Below are positions 23,240 through 33,640 of a stretch of DNA of 64,000 bases, piece by piece. Source of the DNA: Trichobilharzia szidati (taxonomy: Eukaryota; Platyhelminthes; Trematoda; Strigeidida; Schistosomatidae); assembly GCA_944472155.2 (NCBI GenBank), contig OX235273.1, positions 31,097,204 through 31,161,203 on the forward strand, written 5' to 3'. A program made the position numbers and the translations under genes. The first letter of the stretch is position 1. Each line of letters opens with the position of its first letter. Under the pieces are notes generated by a model that made no database searches, was not told the origin of the DNA, and saw nothing but the letters and a program-made list of their open reading frames with translations.

Positions 23240-24120
23240 TAAATATGTATAAGGCATTACGAAGACAAATCTCTCGAGATGATATCATTTCGTAGTTTCT
23301 TTTTAACCGCTTCACAACTCACATTGTTAACAATAATAAAATTAAGTTCATGACAATTACTCAGTTAAATAAAACAAAAGTACATATGAATTAACAATCA
23401 TATTTAATAGGTCATGTAGTCCATGGTAGGCGGAGATTGAAGTCTATTGTTTTTTGTGCACACAGTTTAGGCTGTATGTGATTAATCCAACGTGCTTCCA
23501 TCACCTTCAATAACCTTGAATTAGAGTTATGTGAAATAATTGTGAAACAGTCATTAATATTGATTTTGTGACCTGACATTAATAAGTGTTTTGCAATGGA
23601 TAATGCTGGATTTCTATTCAGATTACTCGCATAGGGATTTTCTATATGATTTAGTAGCCATTTTAGAACATGTTCTTTCCGACGACATTGGAACATTCTG
23701 TCGGTTCTACATATATAGGTGTCACCGCAGCTGCAGGTGAACTTGTAGATACAGTTTGAAGTAGAGTCCACAGAATTTCGTCCTTTAATCGTAGTTACAG
23801 GGATCGAAAATGTTCGGCACGTGAGGAAAAGAGATGCGTCGTAGAATGTGCGTTTGATGGCTGACCGAAGTCTTTGAGCTGTCAGCTGCATAATCTGGTC
23901 ACCCTTGAATGGTAGGTTAATAAAGATAGCTTTCTTTGGTACCGAAGCTGTCTTTTCGAGATGTGGTCTTTCTTTACTGTGACAAGTGATAAAGTTTTCC
24001 GGATAACCATTAGCTAATAAAACTGAATGTATATGTCGAAACTCATCCATCACTGTGTCACTCGTGCATATTATTCGGGACCTTGACAACAAATATTTCA
24101 CTAGGGAACGTTTATACTAG
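23240..24120 (-). mobile_element. Penelope-like element B, 3' end with intact C-terminal frame
   Basis: An uninterrupted frame of 229 codons (24101 to 23412) encodes the post-RT linker (FINLPFKGDQ, RLRSAIKRTFYDA), the Cys-containing GIY-YIG entry CIYKFTCSCGDTYICRTDR with RRKEH, and the tail EARWINHIQPKLCAQK. The usual YIG is YIC here. The 5' part with RT is missing. The 3' UTR (23240-23411) contains the sequence that forms the arms of the palindromic insertion at 17089. Confidence 0.85.
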
Positions 24121-24164
24121 AAAGGAAAAAACTGGTCAAATACAGATATTGTCTACTCCATGTC

Positions 24165-24535
24165 TGTTTAAAAAAATACGCAATCTGTGCCTACGGAATG
24201 TTATTCTCACATGTTCCCACAGATCAATTCGACATTAGCAACAGAATACGATGTATCTATTTGAACAGGCTATTTTTGCTATTTTTTTGATGTAAACCGA
24301 AATGACACGCTCAGTGATTGATTGGTCAACGAATATAAACTGAACATATATAAACAGCGGTCTGATCAATGAAAATATACTTTGTCTTCAGTGTCTTACC
24401 TCCTGCTGTTAGAAAACGATAATCATTGAAGATCGTTGTAATGACTATTAATATTAATTTTATAATTACTGCATTTTTTGTAAGTATAGTGGGGGCGGTG
24501 GTGGTGGTGTGCGATATTTGCATTGCGAATATCAT
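24165..24535. repeat. right arm of inverted repeat (partner 21298-21760)
   Basis: Inverse of 21298-21760 with the PLE B copy and other sequence between. On the plus strand a TATATAAA at about 24346 is followed about 25 bases later by a short frame starting MKIYFVFSVLPPAV; I do not consider it a supported gene. Confidence 0.6.
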
Positions 24536-25801
24536 TCATCACACTCATTTTCCTCACGTACCATTGACTGAGCCAATCTATCTACGACGAATTGACTAGG
24601 ATTCGTAGAGTGAATCACGAATGGCAGGACCTCGAATCGCTCGCTCGTTCATTCAGTCACTCACTCACTCACTCACTGACTTGTCTACTTTCTGTGGTGT
24701 TCCAGGCATTGAAAGACAGCAGCAATGCTATACTATACACACATGACAGAACGAAACCATCATTGTATAAATGCATCTGAAGCAGCTGCTGCAGCGTGAA
24801 TGATGTTTCGATTTTATTCATCCAGGAAGCATCTCACCCATTGCACCAATCAAACAACCAATCAGTCAATCAATCAATTCAACTGTTCTTCCTTGTACTC
24901 ACTCATCATCTTCATACATTATCTTGTCAAATATTTCTCCAAATCAATGTTAATCTTCATTGTGCATCTTCAGTGCCTACAAGTTGATGCATAACTACGA
25001 TGAATTGAAGAGACAGAGAGAGGGGAGACGGGGTTTGAAAGAGAGACAGAGAATAGGAAGGATGTGGTGAGTTTGTGAATAGCTTGTCGATGAATGTGAG
25101 ATGTAGAGAGGAAGTGATAGAGCAGTCAATCCGTGTGTGTGCATGTGTATATGTGAATGGGAGATTGATTTACAGATCTGGAATGCATCTGATTTATACT
25201 AGAATTAATAAGACTGTCTGTTCCCAGGTTTCGCTGAGAATTTTCGCACAGCGAGAAAATGAGCTATCTCGCTTTGTCCGCCGAATGACGCCGACTAAGC
25301 AAATTTTGCATTTAAGAATTGCAGAATGCAAAGTGCTTTCCAATTTATGCATGTCAGTCAACCAGTCAATCAATCAATTGAAGCTATTCCAAAGTGGGGA
25401 TCAAGACACATGCATCGACCCACCAACTAAATGAATAAGCAACGAGCTGACGAACTAATCAACCAACTGACGGAGGGACGGACGAACCAACCAACCAATC
25501 AACAAACCAGATGTAATGACGGACAGAGTCGCAAATACAAGGATGACTTATTTATTTATCACATAGTGAATAGGTGAAAGGGAAAAACGAATTGCCAGGC
25601 TGGCGAGTGAGCGAGCGAGCGATTCAGCCACCTGGCGAACAAGTCATCGATCTTCCAAACGAGTGATCGGTCGATCGTTCGAGTGAGCATGTCAATCTAA
25701 CCATTTCACATTACGCGTACTCGTTGATTCCACTGATTGATTACTGATCAGCTGACTTCGAGTGTGACCACGGGTTCGCTCGACAGGTTAACTTCGAGGA
25801 G
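24536..25801 (+). repeat. duplicated upstream flank (copy 4)
   Basis: Direct-orientation counterpart of 7550-8820 inverted, with the same order of tetranucleotide runs and the same promoter-proximal block. No coding evidence beyond the conserved duplication. Confidence 0.75.
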
Positions 25802-25809
25802 TATAAAAA
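25802..25809 (+). promoter_or_regulatory. TATA box of peptide gene copy 4
   Basis: TATAAAAA, 54 bases before the start codon at 25856; promoter intact although the coding region is shifted. Confidence 0.8.
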
Positions 25810-25855
25810 GCACGGTGTATGTGAGTAGGTAGCTTCAAGTTGACAGTAAACGACA

Positions 25856-26512
25856 ATGCAGATGTTCACTGTATGTTACAATTCTCTTGTTGTATAATAT
25901 TGTATGCCTTCCTTCCTGATGGGCATTTTCATTTCAGCTCGTCTTAGTTGTACTCGTTGCATCACTGGGATTCGAAATGGGAGGTAAGTATTCCTCCTGC
26001 GTCTCCTACTCCTCCTCCTCTCCTGCTCCTGCTCCTCTTCCTACTCCACGTCATCATCAACATCAGCGTCATGACCATGATCACTCGTTGACATAAGAGA
26101 AGAGATAGACAATGCAGACAGACAAATAACACATTCACTCAGTAGAAATGATGTCATTACATGTTACCTTAGTTGATGAGACAATGAATGAAGGAGTGAC
26201 TGAGTTGGTGATAGAACGTGTCAGTGGGTCAGTGAGTGAGTGATTGGGTGAGTGAGTGAGTGGGTGAGTGAATGTATGAAGCGAGTAATGACTGAGTATT
26301 AAATTGTGGTGTTTTGTTGTTTTGTGATTTCAGTTATTGCAGGTCCAGTTCCAGAACCAGCAGCAGCAGCAGCAGCAGCAGCAACAGTGGTTGTCCTGGC
26401 TGTCCTGGTGGATGCCCTAAATGCCGTGGAGGGTGTTGTGGATGCCGTGGATGCCGAGGTGGAAATTGTCCAGGTGGCTGCTGTAAAGGCTGCCGAAGAC
26501 ATTAAACATTAA
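25856..26512 (+). pseudogene. secreted Cys/Gly-rich peptide, copy 4 (frameshifted)
   Basis: Exon 1 25856..25870, exon 2 25938..25983 and exon 3 from 26334 keep all splice signals. After PVPEP there are eight GCA codons, and AAACAG of the other copies is AACAG. This one-base loss shifts the frame from near 26393. The spliced frame then reads TVVVLAVLVDALNAVEGVV and continues, Ala/Val/Glu-rich and without cysteine, to a stop ending at 26512. The old cysteine frame survives unread with stop at 26505. Either this is a pseudogene with intact promoter, or it makes a signal-peptide-led Ala/Val-rich peptide. Confidence 0.75.
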
Positions 26513-26658
26513 CGCAGCAGACATCAATTGACTAATTAAACAGAACACATCATTATTCAAACAAGCTTTCCTGCGTGAAGAAAATCCTGTCATCATTGAT
26601 CTGAAGACGGTGGACAATGTGTACTTTTAGATAGATATCCTCTGTACAACTTACTAAT

Positions 26659-26664
26659 AATAAA
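26659..26664 (+). terminator. polyadenylation signal, copy 4
   Basis: AATAAA at the conserved position downstream. Confidence 0.65.
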
Positions 26665-27285
26665 TACACTTGCATTATCCAAATCACACCTTTCAGACTT
26701 CTTCTTTTTCACTCAATTGTCTGTCAATCAGCGAAGCTCTGATTCTCCCCTCCCCTCCCCTCCCCTCGCACTCACCGAAATTAGCATCGAACCATCTTGT
26801 GTAAATTCCTCTGTGTTTCAACCAGATACTTCGTTGCTTCATCGGTTGGTCATTTAGTCAGTGAGACAGTTTGTCAGGCTGTTGGTCAGTCGAGTAGGCG
26901 TGCAGTCAGCCAGTGTGAGAGAGAGAAAGCCAGTAAGTGGCTAAGTAAGGGAGGGAGGGAGGGAGTGAGTAAGTAAATGAGTGAGTGAGAGAGTGAGTGA
27001 GTGAGTCATGGAGGGAGTTGGTCAGCTAGGCAGTGAATGATGTGGCGTGTTGATTTCTGCCAGTTGAATTGAGGCATAAATCTCTGCTGAATGGAATTTA
27101 AAGTATACGAAAATATGATTGATATATTCGGCCAAATAAACCAGCATTCATCCATCCAAAATGGTCAGTCAGCCATTCAGTAATCAGGCAGTCAGGTGGG
27201 CAGTCAGTCAGTAGGCTGTAAGCACGTAAGCACGTAATCAAGTCAGAAAGAAAGTAATTGAGTAAGCCATATATATATATATATA
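26665..27285 (+). repeat. duplicated downstream flank (copy 4), ending in (AT)n
   Basis: Shared with the other downstream flanks up to AGTAAGCC at 27268. There the (CCAG)n tract of the other copies is replaced by an (AT)n run at 27269-27285, which is the right edge of the duplicated cluster. Confidence 0.8.
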
Positions 27286-27334
27286 ATTTATATCCATTAA
27301 TCAATCATGGAGTGTGTGTTTTTTGTTAACATCA

Positions 27335-27440
27335 AACGGCCAAAAATAGCATGTTCAAATAGATATATTGTTTTCTGTCAATAATGGCGAATTGAACTGT
27401 GGGCATATGTGGGTATCATATTCCGGTGAAACACATTGTG
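27335..27440 (+). repeat. third copy of the 21570-21750 repeat
   Basis: AAAATAGCATGTTCAAATAG through the GGTATCATATTCCG segment matches 21567-21735 with divergence. Confidence 0.55.
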
Positions 27441-27465
27441 TGATCAAATCGCCGCAGTGTGATGC

Positions 27466-27870
27466 TCTACGGATGAGGTGGATGGATAAATAGTGTTAAT
27501 GAGTACTAAGATAATATTTTGGCTTTGTACCAGTGTCACTGAACACTTTTAATCGAATCAAAGCAGTGAATTTCGGAAATGTCGGCAAATGCGTATGTGA
27601 CATCCAAAATGGGTAACGATGTGTTACACCAGGAAGATGTCAACAGTAAAGTAGGTGCATATTCTGAACTAGTGCAATGCATATGCCACACCCGCTGTGT
27701 AGGTGATCCGAATATTCTTTATCTACACAGGAATAAGATGAAATATATTGCCGCACTAAATAACGCGGATTCACACCAATCAGTCACTCCTAGTCAGATA
27801 TGACCCTAAAGTCCGATGGTCATGCTTATTAAGTACACAGTAACTAACCATCACCGTTCATTAGCTAATG
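27466..27870 (+). repeat. dispersed repeat R1, copy 1
   Basis: About 400 bases match 32440-32830 in the same orientation, with recurring blocks GATGAGGTGGATGGAT, ACACCAGGAAG, CGCCACACCC-like, GAATATTCTTTAT and CATGCTTATTAA. I cannot assign it to a known element and see no long frame common to both. Confidence 0.6.
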
Positions 27871-30413
27871 ATAAGAATGAAGAAAACTTACGTGTCTATG
27901 TTATTTACCCACGTAAATAAACACCGATTGATTTTAATACGGTCAATAGCCGTTAATCATCACGTATGTATTCATACTGTTACTGAAGTTATCTCACATA
28001 TTTACATAGCGATTCTCGTTGAGGAATGCTCATATTCACCATAGAATGCTTCATTCTACACAATAACATTGAATAATGTAATGATGGCTTGCGGTTGGAC
28101 ACTGCATTCAACAAATGATATTCCACATTGTCCATACCTCACGACGCAGATTAATGGACGCGTACAGTTGAATGACATTTATTGACATGAGACCAATGGA
28201 CAAATTTACCACTTGAACGTCATCGATCGAGTTATCCATACTACCACATGCGAATCTGTGGACAAAAACAATCTCTTTGTGCTTATCGATGTGTTTCTGT
28301 AACTGTCACCACTGTCTAATCACTGAGCTTAGGTAGTTACAAGTGGGTTTAATACTCTGTGAGATTACTGTCTGTTGGTCTGTCACATAGAATACATCCC
28401 CACCGAATTTTGATTGTTTTGATTGACGCTGATTAATTCAGTCCATGAGATGATGGTGACAGACTGTTTGTCTTACCAAGTACACTATAATACAGTACAC
28501 CTGTCGACTCATTTGACACTCGGAAGACATGGTTTATTTCGTGTGTATTCGTGTTGTTACTGCGCTTGTCTCATTTACATTGATAGAGTCATTTACTGTG
28601 TTCGAATACTTTCATTCACAGTCGAATATTTCATTAAACTCAATGATATTAGCTAATGGAGTGATTACTAAACTATTCCTCTTGTAAGTCTAACGAAGGT
28701 TAACATTTTCCTCTGTTTTCAACTGTTGTTTGCGATTCTGTCACACATTTATTTATTGTCGTCAGTGAAAAATCACCTAGAACAATGTCCAAGTGTGATG
28801 GAGAATAACTTACACACTCGCATGTTAATGCTGCATCAAGAGAGACTATGACATAAATGGTGGTTATTTAGTCAACGTGTCGAAGGATTGTCAATAAAGA
28901 ATCACATTACCATCTGGCTGTTATTAAAAGTACACTGTGTGACAAATTTTGTGTTGGGATGAAGCAATGGAGAGGACACACTCTGTGTATCCATGGGATC
29001 CATCACACTGGAATCATGTGCATATTTTGAATCTCGGTTGTGTAACACTCTGAGCATTGTTATAATTAGGTTAATAAAATCACGGCATCTACGTTTTGTT
29101 TCACCAAGTAGTAAGATGTCTTCGTTATGAGCACTTTCAGTTTTCTCAGGTCGATGAACATTCTGCAATATCAGATACACCTTTTCAGTACACTGACCTG
29201 AATCCTGTTGTGTGTACGCGGTAGTCACTTCCAGTCTGATTTCAGGCGGAATACTCACTATATATTTCCCTGTTCGTTAACGAATGTTTAAATATGCATA
29301 TATTTGGACTCAGGATTCAATTATTCCCAGTGGTAACCACTTCATTAGCAATTTAAATCTAAACATTCACAAATTTACTGGTGGAAGTCTAAGGCCAACT
29401 AATTGCATACGAATTAAGAAATCATGGATTTACTCAACATCAGTATTCGTTGAGTATGAGAAGCAAGAAGGAAATACCAACGACTTGTCATCACATTAGA
29501 TCGAATAGAATAGTCGCTAATGTTTCTTGGCTAAAATACTTTCATGTATTAAACCTTGAACACCAAATACACACAGTACTGGTATCCACATTAAAGCAGT
29601 TTTATTTCCTTATGTATGAATATTATAGTGGTTTAATTCGATTTTCATAAGCGATGTGTAAGTGACACCTTCATCAAACCTAGGGATGAAATTAATTTAG
29701 TTCACCGTAGTTGGGTGAGGTCATGTGGCATAGGCAAAGACCATACACCAAATGAATGCTGAGACTTTTCTGAAACATGTCACAGAATTCTGTTTCTCAA
29801 GCAAGAATTCCAGTGTCTTGTCACGATAACATCTCTGGTCGAATGAAAGTAATGAGTTGCTCAGTAATAACCCAAGACGGTCATTTAAACACAATCCATT
29901 TTTCCACCTAGTGTCCATTGCTTGATATCATTAGAAATCTACAAAGTGAATGGGATTTCAAGAGAGGCCATGGATACTGTGACAACATGGTGATTACGAC
30001 ATTCTAAACGAAGTTATTATCTCATCATATCATCATTGTTGCTATGTGAAGAATTCCGGTTTATAGGTGAAGGAAAGAAAGACGTCATGTATGCAAAGTA
30101 GTTTTTGTCCTAGTGAAAAATTCAACATTCAAATGACCAAGTCAGTGTTTTCGTAGCTTCATTTCATGTGCACAATATCGCATACTACCCACTAAGAATC
30201 AGTAGGATGAAGGCTTCCAGGAAATTAAGAATCGACGGTGACACCATCTGAGATAATGTTTCGTTTAGAGATTGTTCGTATTTGCAGCTGGCTTTCTGAA
30301 TAAAGATTCTCATTTCATCTTCTACTTTCCTTCACTCCATTACTTTATGATCACATACATAATAATAAAGCCAAACATGTAAAATGTGAATTGCTTTATG
30401 TAAGAATCATAAT
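27871..30413. other. non-coding stretch
   Basis: No gene I can support. A 118-codon minus-strand frame at 28902-29258 has no recognisable domain, no neighbouring exon signals and no relatives in the window. Confidence 0.45.
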
Positions 30414-31870
30414 GATAATAATAATTTGCTTTATTCCAAAACAGTACTTTTGATACAGAATGGAACTCTCAGCATTTTTACTACAGTATTGCATCCAGTT
30501 AGTACATTACCAATAAATAGAATTCTACATAGATTAAGGAAATCTCAGTTCATTATGACAGCAACATATTGGGATGTCGGTAGCAAAGCCAAAGCTGAAC
30601 AATGTTTGGAAGTGTTAGAAAAGTAGGTGCTGTCATATTTACTGGCGTAAGCAAGAGAAAGAAACAAAGCAGCACATAACGGAAAAAAAGAGAGAGAGAA
30701 TAGGAAAAGAAAGAAAGAAAATGTTGAACCTATAAATAATATGAGTTGGAAAGACGAGGTCCACATGTACTACTGACTATTTAATGAATTATAGGTGTCA
30801 CGCCTAATGCTTTCTTTATCACACAGAACACGAGCTAAGTACGGTATGGTTGAGTTTTTGTACTTGCTGGTGCGAGCATATAGTTTTACACTTCATGCTT
30901 CATTTGTATTCTAGGTTATGGTAATGAAATGAGATGGAATATTTTTGATTGTAATTATTATAATGGATGTTTTAATAAAAAAGAAAACTGGTACTGGAAA
31001 GTTACTCTTACTTGACGTACGGAGTCGGATTTGATCCACTGAGCAACTAATCCACTGTGCGTGCTATGTCTAAAGTAGAGATCGGCTGATTAAATCAAAT
31101 TCGCCGTTAATCAAATCGAATCTCTTCACACATATATATCTGGAGTAGAGAGAAATGTTTCTCAAAGACTTTACGCCATTGATGAACTTCCTCAGAAATT
31201 GAAGGATTTCGATAGAAAAAGAAAGACCAGATTTACAGTATAAAATGATATCATTCTATTTTACAGGTTCTCATCAGCTGCAAACTACCTGAAATTACAA
31301 TGGTTATAATTAATAACATTTCATACTTCATTGTTTGAAAGGTAATACAGAAGGCATTATAAGATAAATGCATCCGGAATATAAGGATTAAAATTTTTGT
31401 AGTTTAAGTTACCATCAATTTATATACTATCAAACTATGGAAAAAAGAAAGAAAAACGGGGGTGGGTGAGAGAAGACAGAAAACAGAAAAATTTAATAAA
31501 CAGTGTCAACATGGCAACTCAACAAGGTCAAAGTTCATCAATTTGAAAACTTGCTTAGTGAGTTGAACTCACTAGTGTCTAGGAGTAATCACTGTAATGA
31601 AAGTGATATGGTTACCAAGGGAGTGAGAGATTGACTACACTCTCTTTCTGTGTGCATAAGTTTGGTCTGAGGCGTTTGATTGCAATTGCTTCAGCAAATC
31701 GTAGTAGATTCGCTGTCCTTTGTGTGTTTAATATTTTGAAGGATTTGGAAATCTCAACAAAATGGCCTGTATCCACAAGGTGTCTGGTAATTGCACTTTG
31801 TAAATATTTGCTTCCTTTTAAGCATAAGTTTCTCAGAATATGCTCTGTGCTGTCTCACACACCCTGATAA
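30414..31870 (-). mobile_element. PLE fragment C (C-terminal tail and possible 3' end)
   Basis: On the minus strand, 31870-31620 encodes a PLE GIY-YIG tail: AITRHLVDTGHFVEISKSF, then LLRFAEAIAIKRLRPNLCTQ. Bases 30414-30500 match the 3' terminal sequence of the PLE remnant at 53710-53790 (inverted), including the TTATTATTA tail. The sequence between them is consistent with a 3' UTR but was not matched elsewhere. Confidence 0.65.
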
Positions 31871-32439
31871 AACTCACGCTCGATATTTGTATTTTCTGTT
31901 GACTATAATTATATATGCACACACATTAAATTATTTCATCTCATTTTATATCATATTCTCATTCAACAAACATGATATGAAACAATCATCTGTGCACCTC
32001 AGACACGACATCTTGCATCCTTGAACAGTGTTGTTATTGCCTCCATGCATTGTAAATATAATTCTAATACAATCAAATATCTTACGCTCACGTAGATGTG
32101 TTAAATGGCAATGTTGGATTGAGTGTGGAAATCATTCTGCGAAATGCAGCAGTTAAAAGAGATTGCTGTTTATTTGATGTGTATTTACACTTATTCTGTC
32201 AACTACTTCCACATTACTGAATAGTAGTAAGTAATATGAGATATACAGTGAATAAAATGGAAGTATTACTTGCAATTCATCACCCAGTCGGCAGTTGAAA
32301 CATTCACAAGATGCATCACGAAAACTTCTCTGGTCTTTCTGAAGGAATGGCAGTGCTGGATTGAAGGTAAACATAGGTGAATTTTAATTTGGAATACAGT
32401 AATCATCCTATTGTCATATTGTTAATGATTTGCCTGAAG
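31871..32439. other. non-coding stretch
   Basis: Nothing supportable seen. Confidence 0.5.
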
Positions 32440-32830
32440 CCGCATTGCGAATGAGGTGGATGGATGAATAGTGATAATGGTTGCTGAGTTAATATTTGGG
32501 TTTGTGCCATTATCACTGAATATATTTAACCGATTTGGACCAATCTACTTCGAAAATCTTGGCAAGTATGTATGTGTCAAGCATTCCTGGTGGTAGCTAT
32601 TGCACCAGGAAGTTGCGACTATAAAGGTAGTGTGCAATTCCTGACATAGGCCAACGTCAATGTCATAAGCGCCACACCCATGTTGGTCGGGGCTGAATAT
32701 TCTTTATTGATATTGCAATAAGAGAAAGTACATATTAGCACTACATAAATACGATTCACTCCACTTAGTCATTCAGAGTCAGATGTGATCATGCTTATTA
32801 AACACACAGTACCTAACTAGCAATACTTTT
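32440..32830 (+). repeat. dispersed repeat R1, copy 2
   Basis: Direct relative of 27466-27870, diverged but collinear. Confidence 0.6.
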
Positions 32831-33059
32831 GCCATTTTTCAGCTGATAATAAGAACGAAGGAAAAATACGTGTAGGCATTCAAGGTCACCAGTGCATTTT
32901 CACTCCATGATCACCAGCTGTTCTTAAGGTTGGCCGACCCTAATGGTCACGACTTTTCACTAGAACACTCCACGCAAATTCATCCATCTGTAGTGAGTCA
33001 GTAACAAGCTTTGTATTAATTTCCAAAAGTTGGTTTGTTTTCGGGATTTAATTTGTTTC

Positions 33060-33160
33060 AAGTTTTGTCACAGACTCACATTAGTCGGAGAAACATTGAG
33101 ACTACCAATGAGCACAGGACAGCTATGCCGTCATAGTTTCCGTAACAACTATGTCTCTGG
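33060..33160 (-). mobile_element. diverged SINE 3' half
   Basis: CACATTAGTCGGAGAAACAT, then ACAGCTATGCCGTCATAG, parallel the 3' half of the SINE at 16225 in the same orientation. The hammerhead core is not intact. Confidence 0.35.
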
Positions 33161-33261
33161 TGAAGTTGTTCATCCTCTTACTAACGAGTAAAAGCAGTAG
33201 TGTAAATAATGAAAATAGTAATAATGATAATAAGGGAATTTATTTTGTTTATTTTGATTAC

Positions 33262-33405
33262 AGGTATAGAAATTTCAGCACGGATATCGGTAGCCCAAAT
33301 TTTGCACGCAGACCATAAGCCTCGGGTGCGCGTCGGCAGGGTATCGAACGCCGGACCATGTGCATGGTCGGCGAGAGTCCTAACCACTGAGCCACCAACC
33401 CAACC
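33262..33405 (-). mobile_element. tRNA-derived SINE, second family
   Basis: On the minus strand: GTTGGTGGCTCAGTGGTTAG (A-box-like), CTCTCGCCGACCATG, then GGCGTTCGATACCC (B box). The same order appears at 63925-64000. It follows directly after an RTE 3' end. The tRNA-like part lacks an acceptor stem pairing, so it is a SINE head and not a tRNA gene. Confidence 0.65.
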
Positions 33406-33408
33406 CTC

Positions 33409-33640
33409 CATACTACTATTATTATTATTATTGTTCCCTTGAGTTCTGGGTGGAACATAAGACTTTGAACAGTGGAAATCTCCAATTTTTCCTCTGAGTG
33501 TCCTCACCTTTAGATGGACTCTCATCTCCTTCTCGCGCGATACCTTCCATGTCACCATCGTGCACCCACGCAACCAGTCGTCCCCCTTTCCGATTCCAAT
33601 CAGTTCATCATTCCAATGAATATGAAGCATGCGGTAAAAT
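33409..33640 (-). mobile_element. RTE-type LINE 3' end
   Basis: The minus-strand frame shows VTWKVSREKEMRVHLK and SYVPPRTQGNNNN, the C-terminal end typical of schistosome RTE-like LINEs, with an (AAT)n tail at 33410-33432. The same terminus occurs at 62130-62260 and 59030-59230. Heavily 5'-truncated. Confidence 0.65.

Noticed and set aside
28902..29258. 118-codon minus-strand frame
   Set aside because: No motif, no splice partners, no relatives in the window.
30426..30626. 66-codon frame with protein-like end TATYWDVGSKAKAEQCLEVL
   Set aside because: Its first part lies in a repeat that matches a PLE 3' terminus at 53710-53790, so it is probably chance. A stray exon is not fully excluded.
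33262..33405. tRNA gene
   Set aside because: A and B boxes are present but cloverleaf stems do not form; it repeats at 63925 and abuts a LINE end, so it is a SINE.
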